Source of the DNA: Glycomyces amatae | GTDB taxonomy: Bacteria; Actinomycetota; Actinomycetes; Mycobacteriales; Micromonosporaceae | Direction: 5' to 3' | Assembly (NCBI RefSeq): GCF_020991375.1 | Contig: NZ_JAJLQZ010000005.1 | Location: 124,001-188,000 of the forward strand | Length of the DNA stretch: 64,000 bases | Part shown: positions 10,270-19,314 of the stretch, piece by piece | Numbering within the stretch: position 1 is the first letter of the stretch | Layout of the letters: each line of letters begins with the position of its first letter | Notes under the pieces: generated by a model | Told to the model about the DNA's origin: nothing | The model's input: the letters and a program-made list of their open reading frames with translations, nothing else | The model's database searches: none | Translations under genes and position numbers: made by a program

Positions 10270-10298
10270 TGGTCATTGCACAACCTCCACGGTAGTGT
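10270..10298 (+). promoter_or_regulatory. Promoter for leaderless toxin-antitoxin transcript
   Basis: TGGTCA (10270-10275), a 17-nt spacer and TAGTGT (10293-10298) place the expected transcription start at the ATG of the antitoxin (10305). No ribosome site is present, so a leaderless mRNA is likely. Confidence 0.5.
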
Positions 10299-10304
10299 GG
10301 AAGT

Positions 10305-10778
10305 ATGTCAGCCCTTTTCGAGGAGATGCCGTTCTCGGAGTTCCTCCACCAACCGGCGGCCACCGCGGCCCGCCTCGAGGAAGTGCGGTCCATCAGGCTG
10401 CGCCGACGCGGGGCGGACGACCTCGCACTGGTCCGGGCGGACCAGACCGACCGGGACGCGACGGTCATCGACTTCACCGCCCGGCTCCTCGCCGGGCTCG
10501 CGAAGGCCGGAGAGGCCGAGGCGATCCGACGGGTGCTCGCAGAGGCGCTGCCCTGGTCGACGTTCCTACCGGAGACCGACCGTGATCAGCTGCTGTCCGA
10601 ACTGATCGAGGTCGCGCAAGGGGCGGCTTCGCTGCGCAACCTCGGCCCCGTCTCCGTGCTGCTCGAGCAGTGGCGGCATTCCGCCGAGATCTACGCCGAT
10701 CCTGACACGCACCGGCAGGTGACGGCCGAGCCCGGCGGCGACCTCGGGCGCGTCCACCTGCCGGGGGCGACGGCTTGA
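10305..10778 (+). CDS. Putative antitoxin of a RelE/ParE-type pair
   Basis: A 157-residue protein rich in short helices; the opening MPFSEFLHQPAATAARLEEV and the strand RRRGADDLALVRAD resemble Phd/YefM-like antitoxin N-termini. The C-terminal half contains ATAEPGGDLG-like disordered sequence that could wrap the toxin. The assignment rests mainly on its 4-nt TTGA overlap with the toxin-like gene and on length. Translation is probably leaderless from ATG 10305. Confidence 0.5.
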   Translation: MSALFEEMPFSEFLHQPAATAARLEEVRSIRLRRRGADDLALVRADQTDRDATVIDFTARLLAGLAKAGEAEAIRRVLAEALPWSTFLPETDRDQLLSELIEVAQGAASLRNLGPVSVLLEQWRHSAEIYADPDTHRQVTAEPGGDLGRVHLPGATA

Positions 10779-11134
10779 GTCCGAAACGAGGAGACAGGAT
10801 CGCGCCGCCTCCGACCGAGAGCGAGTACGACCTCCGCTTCGCCGACGCCGCCGCCGTCAAAGGCTGGGCCGAACTGGAGCGGCAGGCGAGCGCCAATCTG
10901 CGTCGGGCCTGGGAGGAACTCCGCGCCGATCCTCGTTCCAGGGCCAATCCGGCAAGACAGCACCGGCTCAAAGGCGAACTCGGACAGGGAATCTGGAAGG
11001 GCGCCGCCTGCGAACGATGGCAGTACGAGGTCACCGGCGCCGGACGGCTCTGGTACCTCATCGACGACGACAGCCGGACGGTCTGGCTCGTCCACGCCGG
11101 AACCGGTCACCCGAAGCTCACAGACTTACGATGA
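10775..11134 (+). CDS. RelE/ParE-like toxin
   Basis: A 119-residue basic protein with the features of actinobacterial RelE/ParE-fold toxins: N-terminal helices (ADAAAVKGWAELERQASANL), a basic strand region RQHRLKGELG, then the beta hairpin WQYEVTGAGRLWYLIDD and the ending VWLVHAGTGHPK. RelE-fold toxins cleave mRNA at the ribosome or inhibit gyrase; which applies cannot be read. It starts with TTG overlapping the upstream stop (TTGA), so it is translated by coupling. Confidence 0.65.
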   Translation: MSPKRGDRIAPPPTESEYDLRFADAAAVKGWAELERQASANLRRAWEELRADPRSRANPARQHRLKGELGQGIWKGAACERWQYEVTGAGRLWYLIDDDSRTVWLVHAGTGHPKLTDLR

Positions 11135-11200
11135 GGTCGCGGCCCGCCGACATCGCTCCGGTCGGTCTCACCGCCGCCGCGAGGGGAGCCTCCGATCGAC

Positions 11201-11620
11201 TCAACCTTCAGGGACGATGCGGGCGGGGGCGACCAGTTCGACTTCGAACCCGTCCTCGTTCTCCAGGTAGGCCGCGTAATGCCCCTCGCCCCCGGCGTAG
11301 GGGTGCCGGTCGGCGAACATCAGGGCCCATCCGCGGGTCGCGGCCGCTGCCACCAGGCGCTCGACCTCCGCCTCGTCCCTCACATGGAACGCCAGGTGGT
11401 TCAAGCCGGGCGCGGTGCGCTCGTGGCGGCCGCCGGCCATCGCCGGGGACTGCTCCACCACGAGGTACGTCGGCCCCAGCCGCCAGCTGCGCCCCGCGCT
11501 CCACTCCTGGAAGCGCTCGTACCCCAACTCCTCGAGCAGCCACCCGAACGCGGCGACGGCCCGGCCGAGGTCGGGCACCCACAGCTCGACGTGGTGGAGG
11601 CGTCCGTGGGCGTCGGTCAT
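11201..11620 (-). CDS. VOC-fold (glyoxalase-like) protein
   Basis: A 139-residue vicinal-oxygen-chelate protein. The first beta-alpha-beta-beta-beta unit begins RLHHVELWVPDLGRAVAAFG, with His10 as likely first metal ligand. The second has LNHLAFHVRD with a second His, and the C-terminal strand ends in EVELVAP with a Glu ligand. The ATG at 11620 precedes the conserved fold directly. The substrate is unknown. It diverges from the PNPOx-fold gene. Confidence 0.8.
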   Translation of the reverse strand: MTDAHGRLHHVELWVPDLGRAVAAFGWLLEELGYERFQEWSAGRSWRLGPTYLVVEQSPAMAGGRHERTAPGLNHLAFHVRDEAEVERLVAAAATRGWALMFADRHPYAGGEGHYAAYLENEDGFEVELVAPARIVPEG

Positions 11621-11842
11621 GGCCGCAACGCTACCGCGCCCGCCGGGGCCCGATCGATCCACTCTGAGCTGCGAAGACGCCGCCCGCGAAAAGAATCCCG
11701 GGCCGCCGCGATGAATCCGCGGAGCCGGGCTCGTCGGTATTGCGGGGCGGCGTTCCGCCGCGCCCTCCGCCATGCGACCGACGGGAGCGCCCATGGGCAG
11801 CCGCACACCGCGATCCTCGACACCGACCGCCGGGGCGGCGCG

Positions 11843-12322
11843 ATGAGCGGGCAGGAGCGCCTCGCGGCGCTGGCCCGCGAGATCATCGACGCCAACAAGT
11901 ACATGACCCTGGCGACCGCCGGCGCCGACGGCTCGCCCTGGGCCTCGCCGGTGTTCTTCACGCCCGACGGCTACCGCCGCCTCTACTGGGTCTCCTCGCC
12001 GACGGCCCGGCACTCGCGCAACATCTTCGACCACGCGGCGGTCGCGATCGTCGTCTTCGACTCCCAGGCCCCGATCGGCGAGGCGGGCGCGGTCTACATG
12101 CGCGCCACGGCCGGGGAGGTCCCCGAAGCCGAGGTCGAGGCGGCCGCCGAGCGCTACGCGTCCCGCTTCCCGGAACTGAAGTACTTCGCGCCCGAGGAGC
12201 TGCGGGCCCCGGCGCCGTACCGGCTCTTCCGCGCCGAGGTCGCCGAGCACTCGGTGCTCGTCCGGGGGAGCGACCCCGAGTTCGGCACCGGCGTCGACTC
12301 CCGCCGGACGGTGGTCCTCTGA
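11843..12322 (+). CDS. PNPOx-fold flavin/F420-type protein
   Basis: A 159-residue split-barrel protein of the pyridoxamine-5'-phosphate-oxidase superfamily: IIDANKYMTLATAGADGSPWASPV (residues about 15-38), then LYWVSSPTARHSRNI and VAIVVFDS. Such proteins bind FMN, F420 or haem and often act as small reductases; the substrate is not determinable. The ATG at 11843 begins the conserved domain. Its TGA stop forms the first bases of a strong terminator. Confidence 0.8.
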   Translation: MSGQERLAALAREIIDANKYMTLATAGADGSPWASPVFFTPDGYRRLYWVSSPTARHSRNIFDHAAVAIVVFDSQAPIGEAGAVYMRATAGEVPEAEVEAAAERYASRFPELKYFAPEELRAPAPYRLFRAEVAEHSVLVRGSDPEFGTGVDSRRTVVL

Positions 12323-12349
12323 CGCTCCGGCGCCGGAGCGTCATTTTTT
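12320..12349 (+). terminator. Classical intrinsic terminator
   Basis: A perfect 24-bp palindrome (12320-12343), beginning at the PNPOx stop codon, is followed by six T residues. It is one of the few T-tract terminators in the window and isolates the transporter operon downstream. Confidence 0.9.
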
Positions 12350-12385
12350 CTTGGCCCCGCCGCCTTGACGAGTTCCCTCAGAATC

Positions 12386-12406
12386 AGTAATGTGTGATAT
12401 GTTACT
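12386..12406. promoter_or_regulatory. Predicted GntR operator 1
   Basis: The 17-mer TAATGTGTGATATGTTA (12388-12404) is an imperfect dyad matching 14 of 17 bases of the perfect palindrome in front of the hydroxyproline dehydrogenase genes at 24503. Both are followed by CTG. The FCD-type GntR gene lies between the two controlled units. Confidence 0.7.
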
Positions 12407-12525
12407 GCGCCTCCTAGGCGTGTGAACACCCTGTTGAACTGGGGATTCGCTCGTGTCCGACCCCGAGGGCACCGGCCGGTCCCGGCCTCCTGCGGCACTC
12501 GCGGCGGAGGCGCATGAACGATTCA

Positions 12526-12547
12526 GTGATATATCACATGTCACATA
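12526..12547. promoter_or_regulatory. Predicted GntR operator 2
   Basis: A second AT-rich patch in the 325-bp region before the substrate-binding protein. GTGATATATCAC (12526-12537) is a perfect dyad. It abuts ATGTCACATA (12538-12547), whose reverse complement TATGTGACAT is the exact core of the operator at 24503. Confidence 0.6.
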
Positions 12548-12647
12548 CCACAGCGCCGGAGGCGCGGATGGACGACGAACGAGGCGGGACCACCGGCCTC
12601 CCCATCACGCCGTCGAACCGCGCGAAGCACCGATAAGGAACTCCCTC

Positions 12648-14339
12648 ATGGCAACACGAACCACCCGCGCGGCGGTCGCCGTCGCGGCGGCGGCGCTCCT
12701 GCTCACCGCCTGTACGAACGGCGGGTCCGACGAGGCCGCAGGCGGCAGCTCGACCGACACCCCCGCCGTCGGCGGCACCGTCCACATGCTCCAGAACGCC
12801 GACTTCTCCTACCTCGACCCCGCGCGGGGCTTCGACGGCGGCGTCAACGCGTTCTACCGGCTCGTCTACCGCGGCCTCACCATGCAGGCCGCCGGGGACG
12901 CCGAGGACCCGAACGCCATCGTCCCCGACATGGCCGAAAGCCTCGGCACGGCCTCCGAGGACGGTCTCACCTGGACCTACACCCTCAAGGACGGCCTGAA
13001 GTTCGACAACGGCGACCCCATCACCTCCGCTGAGGTCGCCTTCGGCATCTCCCGCGCCTGGGACCCCGAGATCGGCATCGGCTCCCCGTGGCTCAAGAAC
13101 ACGGTCGAGGCCCCCGAGGACTACCTCGGCCCGTACCAGTCGGGCGAGCACCCCGGCATCGAGACCCCCGACGAGGGCACCCTCGTCTTCCACCTCAAGA
13201 CGCCGTTCCCCGAGTTCGACAACGTCCTCGCCCAGCCCAACGCCGTGCCCTTCCCGGTCGGCAGCGGCGCCGGCGACGAGTTCATCAACGACATCGTCGC
13301 CTCCGGGCCCTACACCCTCGACACGTACACGCCCGGCAGCCTCATCAAGCTCGTCCGCAACGAGCACTGGGACGCCGAGACCGACGAGGTCCGCAAGGCC
13401 TACCCCGACGCGTGGGAGTTCGAGATCGGCCTCGACGGGGCCACGATCGACGAGCGGCTCATGGCCGGCCAGGGCAGCGACGTCAACGCCATCTCCGGGA
13501 GGATCCAGGCCGCGACGCTCGCCCGCGTCCAGACCCCCGAGCTCCAGGACCGGCTGGTGACCTCGCCCGCCTACTGCACCACCTACATGGGCATGAACAC
13601 CACCAAGGCGCCCTTCGACCAGGTCGAGGTCCGCCAGGCCATGAACTGGGCGATCGACCGGACCTCCCTCCAGACCGCCTCGGGCGGCAACCAGCTCGCC
13701 GACCCGGCGACCACGATCATCCCCGAGGCCGTCAGCGGCCACAAGGACTTCGACCTCTACCCGAGCGACGACTACTCGGGCGACCCCGAGAAGGCCCTCG
13801 AACTCCTCGCCGAGGTCGGCCTGGAGGACGGGTTCTCGTTCACGCTCGACATCCGCTCGCAGCCGATCATGCAGGCCCAGGCCGAGTCGATCCAGCAGTC
13901 GCTCGCGGCCGTCAACGTCGACGTGAAGCTCAACGTCATCGACACCTCGACGTACTACGAGACGATCGGCACGCCCTCGCAGCAGTCCGACGCGGCCATC
14001 ACCGGCTGGTGCCCCGACTGGGCCTCCAGCGCCAGCACCATGGTCCCGCCGCTGGTCGACGGGCGCCTCATCACCGACAAGGGCAACACCAACCTCGCGC
14101 AGATCGACGACGAGGCCGTCAACGCCCGCATCGACGAGATCAAGGCCATGACCGACATCGCGGCGGCCAACACCGCCTGGGGCGAGTTCGACGAGGAGGT
14201 CATGGCCCTCGCGCCGATGGCCCCGCTCCTGTGGGAGAAGGGCGTCTTCCTGCCCGGCGAGAACATCGCCGGCTACCACCCCAGCTCCAACATGACCGAC
14301 CTCGCGATCATCGGTCTCAGGGACCCGTCCCAGGGCTGA
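12648..14339 (+). CDS. Peptide ABC transporter substrate-binding lipoprotein
   Basis: A 563-residue family 5 (DppA/OppA-type) solute-binding protein. The ATG at 12648 follows AAGGAA by seven bases and gives a lipoprotein signal with lipobox LLTAC (Cys22). The mature domain has the family signature region ADFSYLDPARGFDG, WTYTLKDGLKFDNGDPITSAEV and EVRQAMNWAIDR. It would capture oligopeptides outside the membrane for the permeases encoded next. The operon context (prolyl peptidases, GH127, hydroxyproline pathway) suggests hydroxyproline- or proline-rich, possibly arabinosylated peptides as ligand (inference). It is first gene of an operon through 23677, behind two predicted GntR operators. Confidence 0.9.
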   Translation: MATRTTRAAVAVAAAALLLTACTNGGSDEAAGGSSTDTPAVGGTVHMLQNADFSYLDPARGFDGGVNAFYRLVYRGLTMQAAGDAEDPNAIVPDMAESLGTASEDGLTWTYTLKDGLKFDNGDPITSAEVAFGISRAWDPEIGIGSPWLKNTVEAPEDYLGPYQSGEHPGIETPDEGTLVFHLKTPFPEFDNVLAQPNAVPFPVGSGAGDEFINDIVASGPYTLDTYTPGSLIKLVRNEHWDAETDEVRKAYPDAWEFEIGLDGATIDERLMAGQGSDVNAISGRIQAATLARVQTPELQDRLVTSPAYCTTYMGMNTTKAPFDQVEVRQAMNWAIDRTSLQTASGGNQLADPATTIIPEAVSGHKDFDLYPSDDYSGDPEKALELLAEVGLEDGFSFTLDIRSQPIMQAQAESIQQSLAAVNVDVKLNVIDTSTYYETIGTPSQQSDAAITGWCPDWASSASTMVPPLVDGRLITDKGNTNLAQIDDEAVNARIDEIKAMTDIAAANTAWGEFDEEVMALAPMAPLLWEKGVFLPGENIAGYHPSSNMTDLAIIGLRDPSQG

Positions 14340-14344
14340 CGCTG

Positions 14345-15319
14345 ATGACCTTCACTCCGACCGAACTCGAAGTCGAAGGCGCGGCGGGCGGCGAGACGGC
14401 GGGCGAACCCGCGCCGTCCTCGCCGCCCGCGTCGGGGCGACGCCTCGTCCGCGCCTTCCTCCGCGACCGCGCCGCGGTCGCCTGCAGCGCCTACATCCTC
14501 CTCGTCGTCCTCATGGCCGTCTTCGCCCCGCTCCTGGTCAAGCTCAGCGGCTACGGCCCGCTGGAGTTCGACCAGGGCGCCGTCGACCCGAACCTGGGCG
14601 GGCTCCCGCTCGGGTGGGGCGGCGGGATCGGCGCCGACCACTGGTTCGGCGTCGAACCCGGGAACGGGCGCGACATCTTCGCCCGGATCGTCTACGGCGC
14701 CAGGGTGTCCATGACGATCGCGCTCCTCGCGACCGCCCTCACCAGCGTCCTCGGCGTCGTCTTCGGCCTCGTCGCCGGGTACTTCGGCGGGCGCGTCGAC
14801 ATGGTGATCTCCCGCGTCATGGAGTTCCTGATGGCCTTCCCGGCCCTCATCTTCATGATCGCCGTGCTCTCGGCCCTGCCCGCGGACAACCGGCAGGTCC
14901 TGCTGGTCGTCGTGATCTCCTTCTTCGGGTGGCCGTACCTGGCCCGGATCGTGCGGGGCCAGACCATGTCGCTCAAGCAGCGCGAGTTCGTCGAGTCCGC
15001 GAGGGCCTCGGGCGCCTCCAGCGCCCAGATCATCTTCAAGGAGATCCTCCCGAACCTCTCCTCCACCATCATCGTCATGACCACGCTCGCGGTGCCCGGC
15101 TACGTCGGCACCGAGGCGGGCCTGTCGTTCCTCGGCGTCGGCGTCGTCCCGCCGACCCCCTCCTGGGGCCAGATGATCGCCAGCTCGGTCCCCTGGTACG
15201 CGGTCGACCCCGCCTACTTCCTGTTCCCGGGCGCGTTCCTGTTCCTGCTCGTGCTCTCGTTCACCGTCCTGGGGGACCGCATCAAGAAGATCGTCGAGTC
15301 CGGGGAGGGCCGGGCATGA
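14345..15319 (+). CDS. Peptide ABC transporter permease, DppC type
   Basis: A 324-residue inner-membrane permease. The N-terminal extension with Pro-rich residues precedes a first helix (AYILLVVLMAVFAPLL), as in DppC/OppC. The BPD_transp_1 region carries the EAA loop FVESARASGASSAQIIFKEI, where the ATPases dock. Helices end in FLFLLVLSFTVLGDRIK. It starts five bases after the binding protein and overlaps the next permease by ATGA. The order C-before-B is reversed from the common Dpp order. Confidence 0.9.
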   Translation: MTFTPTELEVEGAAGGETAGEPAPSSPPASGRRLVRAFLRDRAAVACSAYILLVVLMAVFAPLLVKLSGYGPLEFDQGAVDPNLGGLPLGWGGGIGADHWFGVEPGNGRDIFARIVYGARVSMTIALLATALTSVLGVVFGLVAGYFGGRVDMVISRVMEFLMAFPALIFMIAVLSALPADNRQVLLVVVISFFGWPYLARIVRGQTMSLKQREFVESARASGASSAQIIFKEILPNLSSTIIVMTTLAVPGYVGTEAGLSFLGVGVVPPTPSWGQMIASSVPWYAVDPAYFLFPGAFLFLLVLSFTVLGDRIKKIVESGEGRA

Positions 15320-16314
15320 TCCGCGTCCTCGTCAACCGCCTGCTGGGCATGGCCGTCGTGCTGTTCCTGGTGTGCGCGTTCACCTACGTGATCTTCTTCG
15401 TCCTCTCGCCGGACCCGGCGGTGCAGATCTGCGGCAAGAACTGCACCCCCGAGGCCATCGACCAGATCCGCGCGAACCTCGGCCTCGACCAGCCGTTCTG
15501 GACCCAGTTCTGGACGTTCCTCGGCGGCCTGTTCGCCGGGCGCACCTACGGGACGGGCGCCAACGCCATCGAGTGCGTCGCGCCGTGCCTCGGCTACTCG
15601 TTCCAGTCGAGTCAGCCGGTCACCGACATGATCCTCCAGCGCCTGCCCGTCTCGGTCACCGTCGCCGTCGGCGCCGCCGTGCTGTGGCTCCTCGCGGGCG
15701 TCTCCGCCGGCCTGGTCAGCGCCGTGCGCGAGGGGAGGTTCGCCGACCGGTTCATTGCCGGCCTCACCCTCACCGGCATGTCCGTCCCGAACTACGTGCT
15801 CGCGCTCTCGCTCCAGTTCCTGCTGGTGGTCACCCTCGGGTGGCTCCCGTTCCCGCAGGCGGTCGCGTTCGGCGACGACCCCGGCCAGTGGTTCGCGAAC
15901 TTCCTCATGCCCTGGATCGTGCTCTCCATCGGCGCCGCGGCCGTCTACACCAGGCTCACCCGCGCGAACGTCATCGAGACGCTCCAGGAGAACTACGTCC
16001 GCACCGCGCGGGCGAAGGGCCTCAGCCCCGGCCTGGTCTGGCGGCGGCACGCCCTGCGCCCGGCCCTGACACCGATCGTCACGATCTTCGGGATGGACTT
16101 CGCCGGGCTCCTCGGCGGCGCCCTCATCACCGAGACCGTGTTCGGCCTCAACGGCGTCGGCAAGCTCGCCGCCGACTCCATCACCAAGAACGACCAGCCC
16201 GTGATCATGGGCGTCACGCTCCTGGCGGCGTTCCTCGTCGTCGTCGGCAACATGGTCGTCGACCTGCTCTACACGGCCATCGATCCGCGCGTGCGGGTGG
16301 GGAGCTCGGCATGA
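15316..16314 (+). CDS. Peptide ABC transporter permease, DppB type
   Basis: A 332-residue permease beginning with the typical DppB helix (LVNRLLGMAVVLFLVCAFTY). A large extracytoplasmic loop (residues about 35-110, CGKNCTPEAIDQIRANLGLD) contains two cysteine pairs. The EAA-like loop is YVRTARAKGLSPGLVWRRH. It forms the channel with the DppC-type partner. ATGA overlaps join it to both neighbours, so translation is coupled. Confidence 0.9.
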   Translation: MIRVLVNRLLGMAVVLFLVCAFTYVIFFVLSPDPAVQICGKNCTPEAIDQIRANLGLDQPFWTQFWTFLGGLFAGRTYGTGANAIECVAPCLGYSFQSSQPVTDMILQRLPVSVTVAVGAAVLWLLAGVSAGLVSAVREGRFADRFIAGLTLTGMSVPNYVLALSLQFLLVVTLGWLPFPQAVAFGDDPGQWFANFLMPWIVLSIGAAAVYTRLTRANVIETLQENYVRTARAKGLSPGLVWRRHALRPALTPIVTIFGMDFAGLLGGALITETVFGLNGVGKLAADSITKNDQPVIMGVTLLAAFLVVVGNMVVDLLYTAIDPRVRVGSSA

Positions 16315-17165
16315 CAGCGTCTCATGAGGACGAACGGCCGCTGCTGCGCGTCCGCGGCCTCACCGTCGCCTTCCCCACCGCGGCGGGCGCCACCGAGGTC
16401 GTCAAGTCCCTCGACTTCGACCTGGCCCGCGGCGGCGCGCTCGGCATCGTCGGCGAGTCCGGCTCCGGCAAGTCCATGACGAGCCTCGCCATCATGGGCC
16501 TGCTCCCCAAGGGCGCCGAGAGGACCGGGTCCATCGAGTTCGACGGCGCCGAGCTGACCGCCCTGAAGGAGCGTGAGATGCAGGCCGTCCGCGGCGACCG
16601 CATCGCGATGGTCTTCCAGGACCCGCTCTCCTCGCTCAACCCGTACTACACCGTGGGCACCCAGATCGCCGAGGCCTACCGCTCGCACCGCACCGGCGTG
16701 ACCCGCCGCCAGGCGAGGCGGGTCGCGATCGAGGCGATGGAACGCGTCCACATCCGCGACGCCGCCCGCCGCGTCGACCACTACCCGCACCAGTTCTCCG
16801 GCGGGATGCGCCAGCGCGTCATGATCGCGATGACCCTCAGCATGGAGCCCGACCTCATCATCGCCGACGAGCCGACCACCGCGCTCGACGTCACCGTGCA
16901 GGCCCAGATCCTCGACCTGCTGGCCGAGATCCGCCGCGACACCGGCGCGGGGCTCATCCTCATCACCCACGACCTCGCCGTCGTCAGCGAAGTGGCCGAC
17001 CACCTCGTCGTCATGCGCGAGGGCGACCTCGTCGAGCAGGGCACCGCCGAGCGCGTCTTCTGCGACCCGCGCGAGCCCTACACCCGGATGCTCCTCGACG
17101 CCGTGCCGCGCATCGACGACGAGATCGGCCTGCTGAAGACCACCACCGCCGAGGAGGACCGATGA
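16311..17165 (+). CDS. Peptide ABC transporter ATPase, DppD type
   Basis: A 284-residue ATPase with Walker [10 protein letters not shown]-loop [11 protein letters not shown], signature [13 protein letters not shown], Walker B LIIADEPT and H-loop ITHDL. The oligopeptide-specific C-terminal region is short (ends soon after [13 protein letters not shown]). It pairs with the next gene as a heterodimer at the cytoplasmic face. ATGA overlaps lie at both ends. Confidence 0.92.
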   Translation: MTASHEDERPLLRVRGLTVAFPTAAGATEVVKSLDFDLARGGALGIVGESGSGKSMTSLAIMGLLPKGAERTGSIEFDGAELTALKEREMQAVRGDRIAMVFQDPLSSLNPYYTVGTQIAEAYRSHRTGVTRRQARRVAIEAMERVHIRDAARRVDHYPHQFSGGMRQRVMIAMTLSMEPDLIIADEPTTALDVTVQAQILDLLAEIRRDTGAGLILITHDLAVVSEVADHLVVMREGDLVEQGTAERVFCDPREPYTRMLLDAVPRIDDEIGLLKTTTAEEDR

Positions 17166-18034
17166 GCGACGCCGCCGAGCCCCTGCTGCGGGCGACCCGC
17201 CTCGTCAAGGAGTTCAACGTGCACGGCGGGGGGCTGCTCGGCCGGACCGCGAAGCTGCGCGCCGTGGACGACGTCTCCCTCGAGGTCCGCGCCGGCGAGA
17301 CCCTCGCGCTCGTCGGCGAGTCCGGCTCGGGCAAGTCGACCACCGCCCGCCTCGTCGCCCGGCTCGTCGACCTCACCTCCGGGGACATCGAGTTCGCCGG
17401 CCGCCCGGTCCACGCCCTCACCGGGAAGGCCCTGCACGCCTACCGGAGCGAGGTCCAGATGGTCTTCCAGGACCCGTACTCCTCGCTCAACCCCAAGCAC
17501 AGCGTCGAGCGGATCGTCACCGCGCCGCTGGTCTACCAGAAGCGCCCGGTGCCCGGCGGCGCCCGCGCCTTCACCAAGGCCCTCATGGAGCGCGTCGGCC
17601 TCAACCCCGACCACTCGGCCCGGTTCCCCGCCCAGTTCTCGGGCGGGCAGGCCCAGCGCATCGGCATCGCCCGGGCCCTGGCCGTCGCCCCGAAGCTCAT
17701 CATCGCCGACGAGGCGGTGTCCGCCCTGGACGTCTCGGTGCAGGCGCAGGTGATCAACCTGCTGCGGCGCCTCCAGGACGAGGAGGGCTTCAGCTACCTG
17801 TTCATCGCCCACGACCTGGCCGTCGTGCGGCAGATCGCGACCCGGGTCGCGGTCATGAGCGAGGGCCGCATCGTCGAGACCGGCGACCGCGACCAGGTCT
17901 TCGAGGAGCCCCGCGACCCGTACACGAGGAAGCTCCTGGCCGCGGTCCCGCGCATCAGGCCAGAATGGGACGCCGCGCGGCGCCGCAACGAGGCGGCCCG
18001 CCTGGAGCGCGAACGGCAGGAGGCCGACCGATGA
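17162..18034 (+). CDS. Peptide ABC transporter ATPase, DppF type
   Basis: A 290-residue ATPase: Walker [10 protein letters not shown]-loop [11 protein letters not shown], signature [15 protein letters not shown], Walker [10 protein letters not shown] and H-loop IAHDL. In Walker B the usual DEPVSALD reads DEAVSALD, with Pro replaced by Ala; the catalytic Glu is kept. The C-terminus has the [13 protein letters not shown] tail. It completes the five-component importer. Confidence 0.92.
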   Translation: MSDAAEPLLRATRLVKEFNVHGGGLLGRTAKLRAVDDVSLEVRAGETLALVGESGSGKSTTARLVARLVDLTSGDIEFAGRPVHALTGKALHAYRSEVQMVFQDPYSSLNPKHSVERIVTAPLVYQKRPVPGGARAFTKALMERVGLNPDHSARFPAQFSGGQAQRIGIARALAVAPKLIIADEAVSALDVSVQAQVINLLRRLQDEEGFSYLFIAHDLAVVRQIATRVAVMSEGRIVETGDRDQVFEEPRDPYTRKLLAAVPRIRPEWDAARRRNEAARLERERQEADR

Positions 18035-19314
18035 GCGAATCGCAGTATTCGATGCCGGGCATGTGGGTGCGCGAGCGCACCGTGAGCGTCCCGCTGGACT
18101 GGGACGACCCCGGCCGCGGCGACATCGAGGTGTTCGTCCGCGAGCTCGTGGACCCCGACAAGCGCGGCGACGACCTCCCGCTGCTCACCTACCTGCAAGG
18201 CGGCCCCGGCGGCGCCAACCCGCGCCCGCTGGAGCCGGGCGGGTGGATCGAGGAGGCCCTGGAGCGCTACCGGGTCGTGCTGGTCGACCAGCGCGGCACC
18301 GGCCGCAGCACCCCGGTCGACGCGCAGGTCGTCGCCGAGCTCGGCGACGCGGGGGCGGACTACCTGTCCTGCTTCCGCGCCGACTCGATCGTCCGCGACC
18401 TCGAGCACGTCCGCGACCGCGTCTACGGCGGACGGAAGTGGGCGACGCTCGCGCAGAGCTACGGCGGGTGGCTCACCCTCGCCTACCTCTCGCACGCCCC
18501 CGAGGCCCTGGCCGCCTGCTACGTGTGCGGCGGCATCCCCGGCAACCCCATGAGCGCCGACGAGGTCTACCGGCGCACCTTCGACCGCGTCGCGGCCAAG
18601 ACCGCCGAGTACTACCGCCGCTACCCCCAGGACGCCGAGCGGGTCGCGGCCATCGCCGACCGGCTCGCGGCCGAGCCCGTGCTGCTGCCGGACGGCGACG
18701 TGCTCACCGTGCGGCGCTTCCAGTCCCTCGGCATCGACTTCGGCATGAAGCCGGGCTACGAGCGGATGCACTGGCTGGTCGAGGACGCGTTCATCCGCGA
18801 AGGCCGCCTCTCGGAGGGCTTCCTCGCCGGCGTGCTCGCCCGCACCTCCTCGGCCGCCAACCCCCTGTTCTGGACCCTCCAGGAGTCGATCTACGGCGAC
18901 GGCCCGAACGGCCCGACCGCCTGGGCCGCCCAGCGCGAGCGCGACCGGCGCCCCGAGTTCGGCGAGGACCGGCGCCCGCTGCCGTTCACCGGCGAGATGG
19001 CCTTCCCGTGGATGTTCGAGGAGGTCCGGCTGCTGCGCGGCTTCGCGCCCGCCGTGCGCGCCCTCGCCGAGCGCCGCGAATGGAGCCCGGTCCTGGACCC
19101 CGACCGCCTGGCCGCCAACGAGGTCCCCGTGGCCGCGGCGGTCTACTTCGACGACATGTACGTCGACTCAGGCCTGCAACTGGACACCCTCAAGGGCCTC
19201 GGCAACGCCCAGGCGTGGGTGACCAACGAGTTCGAGCACGACGGGATCGGGTCGGGCCGGGTGCTCACGCGCCTGCGCGAACTGGTCCGCGACCGAGGAG
19301 GAGAACGGCGATGA
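18031..19314 (+). CDS. Prolyl aminopeptidase (proline iminopeptidase), family S33
   Basis: A 427-residue cytoplasmic alpha/beta hydrolase with no signal peptide. Markers are the oxyanion segment LQGGPGGANP, the strand VVLVDQRGTGRST and the nucleophile Ser143 in LAQSYGGWLTL. A cap domain follows; the C-terminal Asp (VYFDDMYVDS) and His (FEHDGIGSG) complete the triad. S33 prolyl aminopeptidases remove N-terminal proline, and some accept hydroxyproline. Placed between the importer and Xaa-Pro aminopeptidase, it should release Pro/Hyp from imported peptides. ATGA overlaps both neighbours. Confidence 0.88.
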   Translation: MSESQYSMPGMWVRERTVSVPLDWDDPGRGDIEVFVRELVDPDKRGDDLPLLTYLQGGPGGANPRPLEPGGWIEEALERYRVVLVDQRGTGRSTPVDAQVVAELGDAGADYLSCFRADSIVRDLEHVRDRVYGGRKWATLAQSYGGWLTLAYLSHAPEALAACYVCGGIPGNPMSADEVYRRTFDRVAAKTAEYYRRYPQDAERVAAIADRLAAEPVLLPDGDVLTVRRFQSLGIDFGMKPGYERMHWLVEDAFIREGRLSEGFLAGVLARTSSAANPLFWTLQESIYGDGPNGPTAWAAQRERDRRPEFGEDRRPLPFTGEMAFPWMFEEVRLLRGFAPAVRALAERREWSPVLDPDRLAANEVPVAAAVYFDDMYVDSGLQLDTLKGLGNAQAWVTNEFEHDGIGSGRVLTRLRELVRDRGGERR

